Positions 61,988-64,000 of a stretch of 64,000 nucleotides of DNA are shown piece after piece. The stretch's first letter is position 1. Every line of letters starts with the position of its first letter. The notes beneath the pieces were generated by a model. That model had not been told where the DNA came from. It did not search any database and worked only from the letters and a program-made list of their open reading frames with translations. The stretch lies in NCBI RefSeq assembly GCF_019236475.1, contig NZ_JAFAIX010000002.1:328752-392751 (forward strand), written 5' to 3'. The position numbers and the translations under genes were made by a program. This DNA is from Chitinophaga sp. (GTDB lineage Bacteria > Bacteroidota > Bacteroidia > Chitinophagales > Chitinophagaceae).

Positions 61988-63517
61988 CTAGATCCAACTC
62001 GTGATATTCGGTAGCGGATTAGGACTTTTAGGCAGCATATGGCAATTGAAACCAATGATCTGCATGCCGTCTACTGCGATACCTTGTCCATCCATATGCG
62101 ATTGGTAATTAACATGGCTATCGTTGTGTGTATAATTAGCATTCACGGTAAATGGCCCCCAACCTGCAGCACCACTAGCGCTATTTTTTTCAAAATCAGC
62201 ATGAAACTGCGAATTGTACTGTCCGAAATCCATTTTCAGATTTCTAATAAATAGGATAGCTGTAGGATAACCCGGTAAAATTCCTTTTGGCGGCATGGCC
62301 CCATCACAAAGGAATTCACCCCTCGATTGTACTTCGGGATTACCGGCATCTAGCTTCCATGCTTTGGAAGTAAGAAAGGGTGTTTTTAGCCAAGGACGTA
62401 CAATAGGCACTTGGCACATTTGGAAACTCAGGGAGAAGTTGCTGGCATCAAAGCTCGCATTGGTACTGCCATCACTATGTTGAAAGCCACCGGATGCATT
62501 GAAGCCCAAAAAACCGGCGGAAGCAGATGCGCCATAGGAGGTAAACTGGCTATCGCGATGCGAGCTAAAATCGGCCGATTTAAAAGTAAATGTTGTCCAA
62601 CCGCCATTTACAAAATCACCCGGTACCAAAGAGGTGTAGTAGAAGTCGGACCCAGATGCTAAGCCTGTTAATTTTGCTTTGTCTAACGCGTCTTTATAGT
62701 CTGCTTTTAATAAAGACAGATCCTTGCTCATGATCTGATCGATCCTAGCAGCAATGCCCTCGTATTCATTTTTATAGCCGTTTGTTTCCCAATCGAACAG
62801 GGCTGCTTTCACTTTATTGCGAAGAGCGTCGGCATTCAGGCTCCAGAAATGTATGGCTTCGGAGTTATTGCCTGCCAGTGCATTCACGCGGTGATTGTTA
62901 TATTCCACCACCGCATCGGTATAGGCCGACATCTTCTGGTTGTACAATACCACTAGCGGGCTCGGTTCAAGCACTTCAGTTTCTTCATCGGTAATAAGGT
63001 CTTTTTTCTTTCGTTTTACCTGCAGCAGTTGTTTGAACTTTTCAATTTTTGCTTTTTCGTCTGCGGTCAATTCTGTGTTGGCTACCTGACTGAATTGCAA
63101 GGCGTATCTGTATACATCCGACAAAGTGCCTTCATTCTGGTGAATACTCAGTCTGGATAATCCGCCGTTGGTACCGGCATTGATATCGGGTACGAAATCG
63201 ACCAGTCTAGAAAGGTTCTCCGCCTGCATATACAATTTACCGGTGTCACTGGCTCTAAGGCGGGCTTTATCATCATCTGAAAGTGGAATGGGTTTTCCAT
63301 CCTCGTCTTTTTTGGAGTTATCGGTCATCACACCTGTCAGGCCCTGGGTAAGAAACCGCAATTCGTCTGGCGTAATGGGAATTCCGGGAGAACACCAACT
63401 GAAGAAATTGTCGCTTGAACTGGGGACTGTCGCATCTCCCTGTGTAAGGATCTCATAAAGTTTACCCAAGATTCCTTGCATTAGTTGACTGGGCAAAATG
63501 TTTTTTAGATCTGGCAT
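61988..63517 (-). CDS. large unrecognised protein, first gene of the protease operon
   Basis: 509 residues, no signal peptide. Helical first half (with LTADEKAKIEKFKQLL and DWETNGYKNEYEGIAARI at 242-259), then a Gly/Ser-rich beta segment (about 305-365: alternating polar/hydrophobic, SYGASASAGFLGFNASGG) that could be amphipathic strands, then CQVPIVRPWLKTPFLTSKAW (368-387), YPTAILFIRNLKMDFG (417-432), and a C-terminal NCHMLPKSPNPLP (491-503). The short motifs recur in order in the 584-residue neighbour, so the two look homologous. The alternating segment is reminiscent of pore-forming hairpins, but this is an impression only. Function unknown. Confidence 0.7.
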   Translation of the reverse strand: MPDLKNILPSQLMQGILGKLYEILTQGDATVPSSSDNFFSWCSPGIPITPDELRFLTQGLTGVMTDNSKKDEDGKPIPLSDDDKARLRASDTGKLYMQAENLSRLVDFVPDINAGTNGGLSRLSIHQNEGTLSDVYRYALQFSQVANTELTADEKAKIEKFKQLLQVKRKKKDLITDEETEVLEPSPLVVLYNQKMSAYTDAVVEYNNHRVNALAGNNSEAIHFWSLNADALRNKVKAALFDWETNGYKNEYEGIAARIDQIMSKDLSLLKADYKDALDKAKLTGLASGSDFYYTSLVPGDFVNGGWTTFTFKSADFSSHRDSQFTSYGASASAGFLGFNASGGFQHSDGSTNASFDASNFSLSFQMCQVPIVRPWLKTPFLTSKAWKLDAGNPEVQSRGEFLCDGAMPPKGILPGYPTAILFIRNLKMDFGQYNSQFHADFEKNSASGAAGWGPFTVNANYTHNDSHVNYQSHMDGQGIAVDGMQIIGFNCHMLPKSPNPLPNITSWI

Positions 63518-63955
63518 TTTGTTTACAATTTAAAGGGGTTAAAAAAAGTATTTGAAAATGCTGGTCATGTCAATATAGGTTCACAGAATGAATAGGTTTT
63601 AATGACCAGGTGACGAGTTACTACAGTAATCTCTATACCTTGGTCGCTATCTTGAAAAAAAGGGAAACAGTATTATTAAATTCTATTTTTGGCTGTTGGG
63701 GAAAAATGGCAGCGAGACTGTCAATTGAGCTCAAGAAGGTATCAACAATAGGGAACTGGTGCTATAGTTTGATAAACTTATTTTGGTATAAGAGAAATCA
63801 AATGCTGCATTTAAGTTGAATATCTTGCTTTGATGATTTAGTCTAAAATAAGTAGAAGCCGTCTCAAAACAAGAGACGGCTTCTTCGTTTAGATAATTTG
63901 TTTTTATAATGATTTTGTACTTCTCATTTTTAGAAGCGATAGTTTAGCATGATTT
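63518..63955. other. intergenic region between the protease operon and an insertion sequence
   Basis: 438 bp. It must include the promoter of the minus-strand operon. A 69-codon plus-strand frame at 63610-63819 has no family or signal logic and I do not accept it. The right part contains the IS end and hairpin at 63854-63884. Confidence 0.5.
63854..63884. mobile_element. terminal inverted repeat / hairpin at the end of an IS1182-type element
   Basis: AGAAGCCGTCTC and GAGACGGCTTCT pair perfectly around AAAACAA. The outer strand GAAGCCGTCTCAAAAC closely matches the GAGGCTGTCTCAAAA-type termini of IS1182-family elements. The hairpin would also terminate the transposase gene reading in from the right. 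Confidence 0.6.
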
Positions 63956-64000
63956 TTATGCTATTTTCTTTCTAAGATTGTGCGCCATTGCGACTAATCC
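63956..64000 (-). CDS. IS1182-family transposase, C-terminal end only (partial, runs off right edge)
   Basis: The last 14 codons and TAA: GLVAMAHNLRKKIA. The ending AHNLRK-hydrophobic-A is typical of IS1182-type DDE transposases, and the distance of about 70 bp to the inverted repeat fits the end of an element. The rest of the gene lies outside the window, so the family call rests on this short tail plus the repeat. Confidence 0.6.
   Translation of the reverse strand, partial: GLVAMAHNLRKKIA

Noticed and set aside
59517..63517. Prophage or contractile injection cluster
   Set aside because: No tail, sheath, baseplate, capsid or integrase genes are visible in the surrounding region.
63610..63819. 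69-codon plus-strand frame upstream of the protease operon
   Set aside because: No signal peptide, no recognised motif, unusual Cys/Trp content and position in the presumed promoter region.

Overview
The window looks like a chromosomal segment of a Bacteroidota bacterium, most likely Chitinophagaceae (Chitinophaga-like). The evidence is a SusC/SusD pair, two further TonB-dependent receptors, several secreted GH-type enzymes with Sec or lipoprotein signals, -7 boxes of the TAnnTTTG type (TATCTTTG, TAATTTTG), little sign of Shine-Dalgarno sequences, and HTH, two-component and ECF regulators typical of the phylum. These are family-level readings made by eye; no search was run.

Layout. 1-3.4 kb: a Bcr/CflA-type MFS exporter cut by the left edge, an AraC regulator and two uncharacterised proteins, all on the minus strand. 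3.5-7.1 kb: a secreted GH2 enzyme and a small membrane protein. 7.2-11.8 kb: an OmpR-type regulator and histidine kinase (ATGA overlap) followed by an outer-membrane beta-barrel receptor. 11.9-17.6 kb: a minus-strand operon of TonB-dependent receptor, beta-helix lipoprotein and purple-acid-phosphatase-like enzyme, probably phosphate or phospho-ester scavenging. 17.9-19.2 kb: a PIN-domain toxin gene with three tandem copies of its putative antitoxin. 19.4-26 kb: VOC protein, SDR, Crp/Fnr regulator, bacterial PARG, DUF4287, RDD, DUF1634, TSUP exporter and a GntR repressor with twin operators. 26.1-31.9 kb: a complete CzcCBA/CusCBA-like metal efflux operon. 32-40 kb: small enzymes, a Spy-like protein, a beta-lactamase-fold hydrolase with a duplicated upstream region, a beta-helix lipoprotein and an ECF sigma factor. 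40.3-43.6 kb: a DHFR-like protein, then an HTH/pentapeptide-repeat protein in operon with a DrrAB-type ABC exporter. 43.7-48.9 kb: a GH38-like/DUF5054 enzyme and an unassigned TIM-barrel-like secreted enzyme. 49-51.2 kb: a free-standing copy of the N-terminal domain normally fused to RluA pseudouridine synthases, with a GreA-C-like protein and a lipoprotein. 51.5-56.2 kb: SusD and SusC. 56.7-59.1 kb: two unknown proteins and a serine hydrolase.

The most unusual locus is the last one, 59.5-63.5 kb: a minus-strand operon of two large unrecognised proteins and a papain-like cysteine protease with a readable Gln-Cys-His-Asn constellation. The two large proteins appear to be diverged paralogs: they share an ordered series of short motifs (DWxxNGxK; VxIxRxW followed by S..W; P-T/S..I..FIR; and a C-terminal NC..P..PNPLP tail). 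Neither carries a signal peptide. The locus lies between a 108-bp MITE-like inverted-repeat element and the end of an IS1182-type insertion sequence, so it may be a mobile accessory cassette. Its function is unknown.

A second cross-window pattern is a composite repeat seen at 3.4, 11.8 and 56.5 kb: a long hairpin whose outer stem varies while its GACGTC-type core is kept, followed by a second hairpin whose stem shows a compensatory base-pair change. Two copies lie where terminators are expected; the third sits between divergent genes. No rRNA, tRNA, CRISPR array or prophage was seen.
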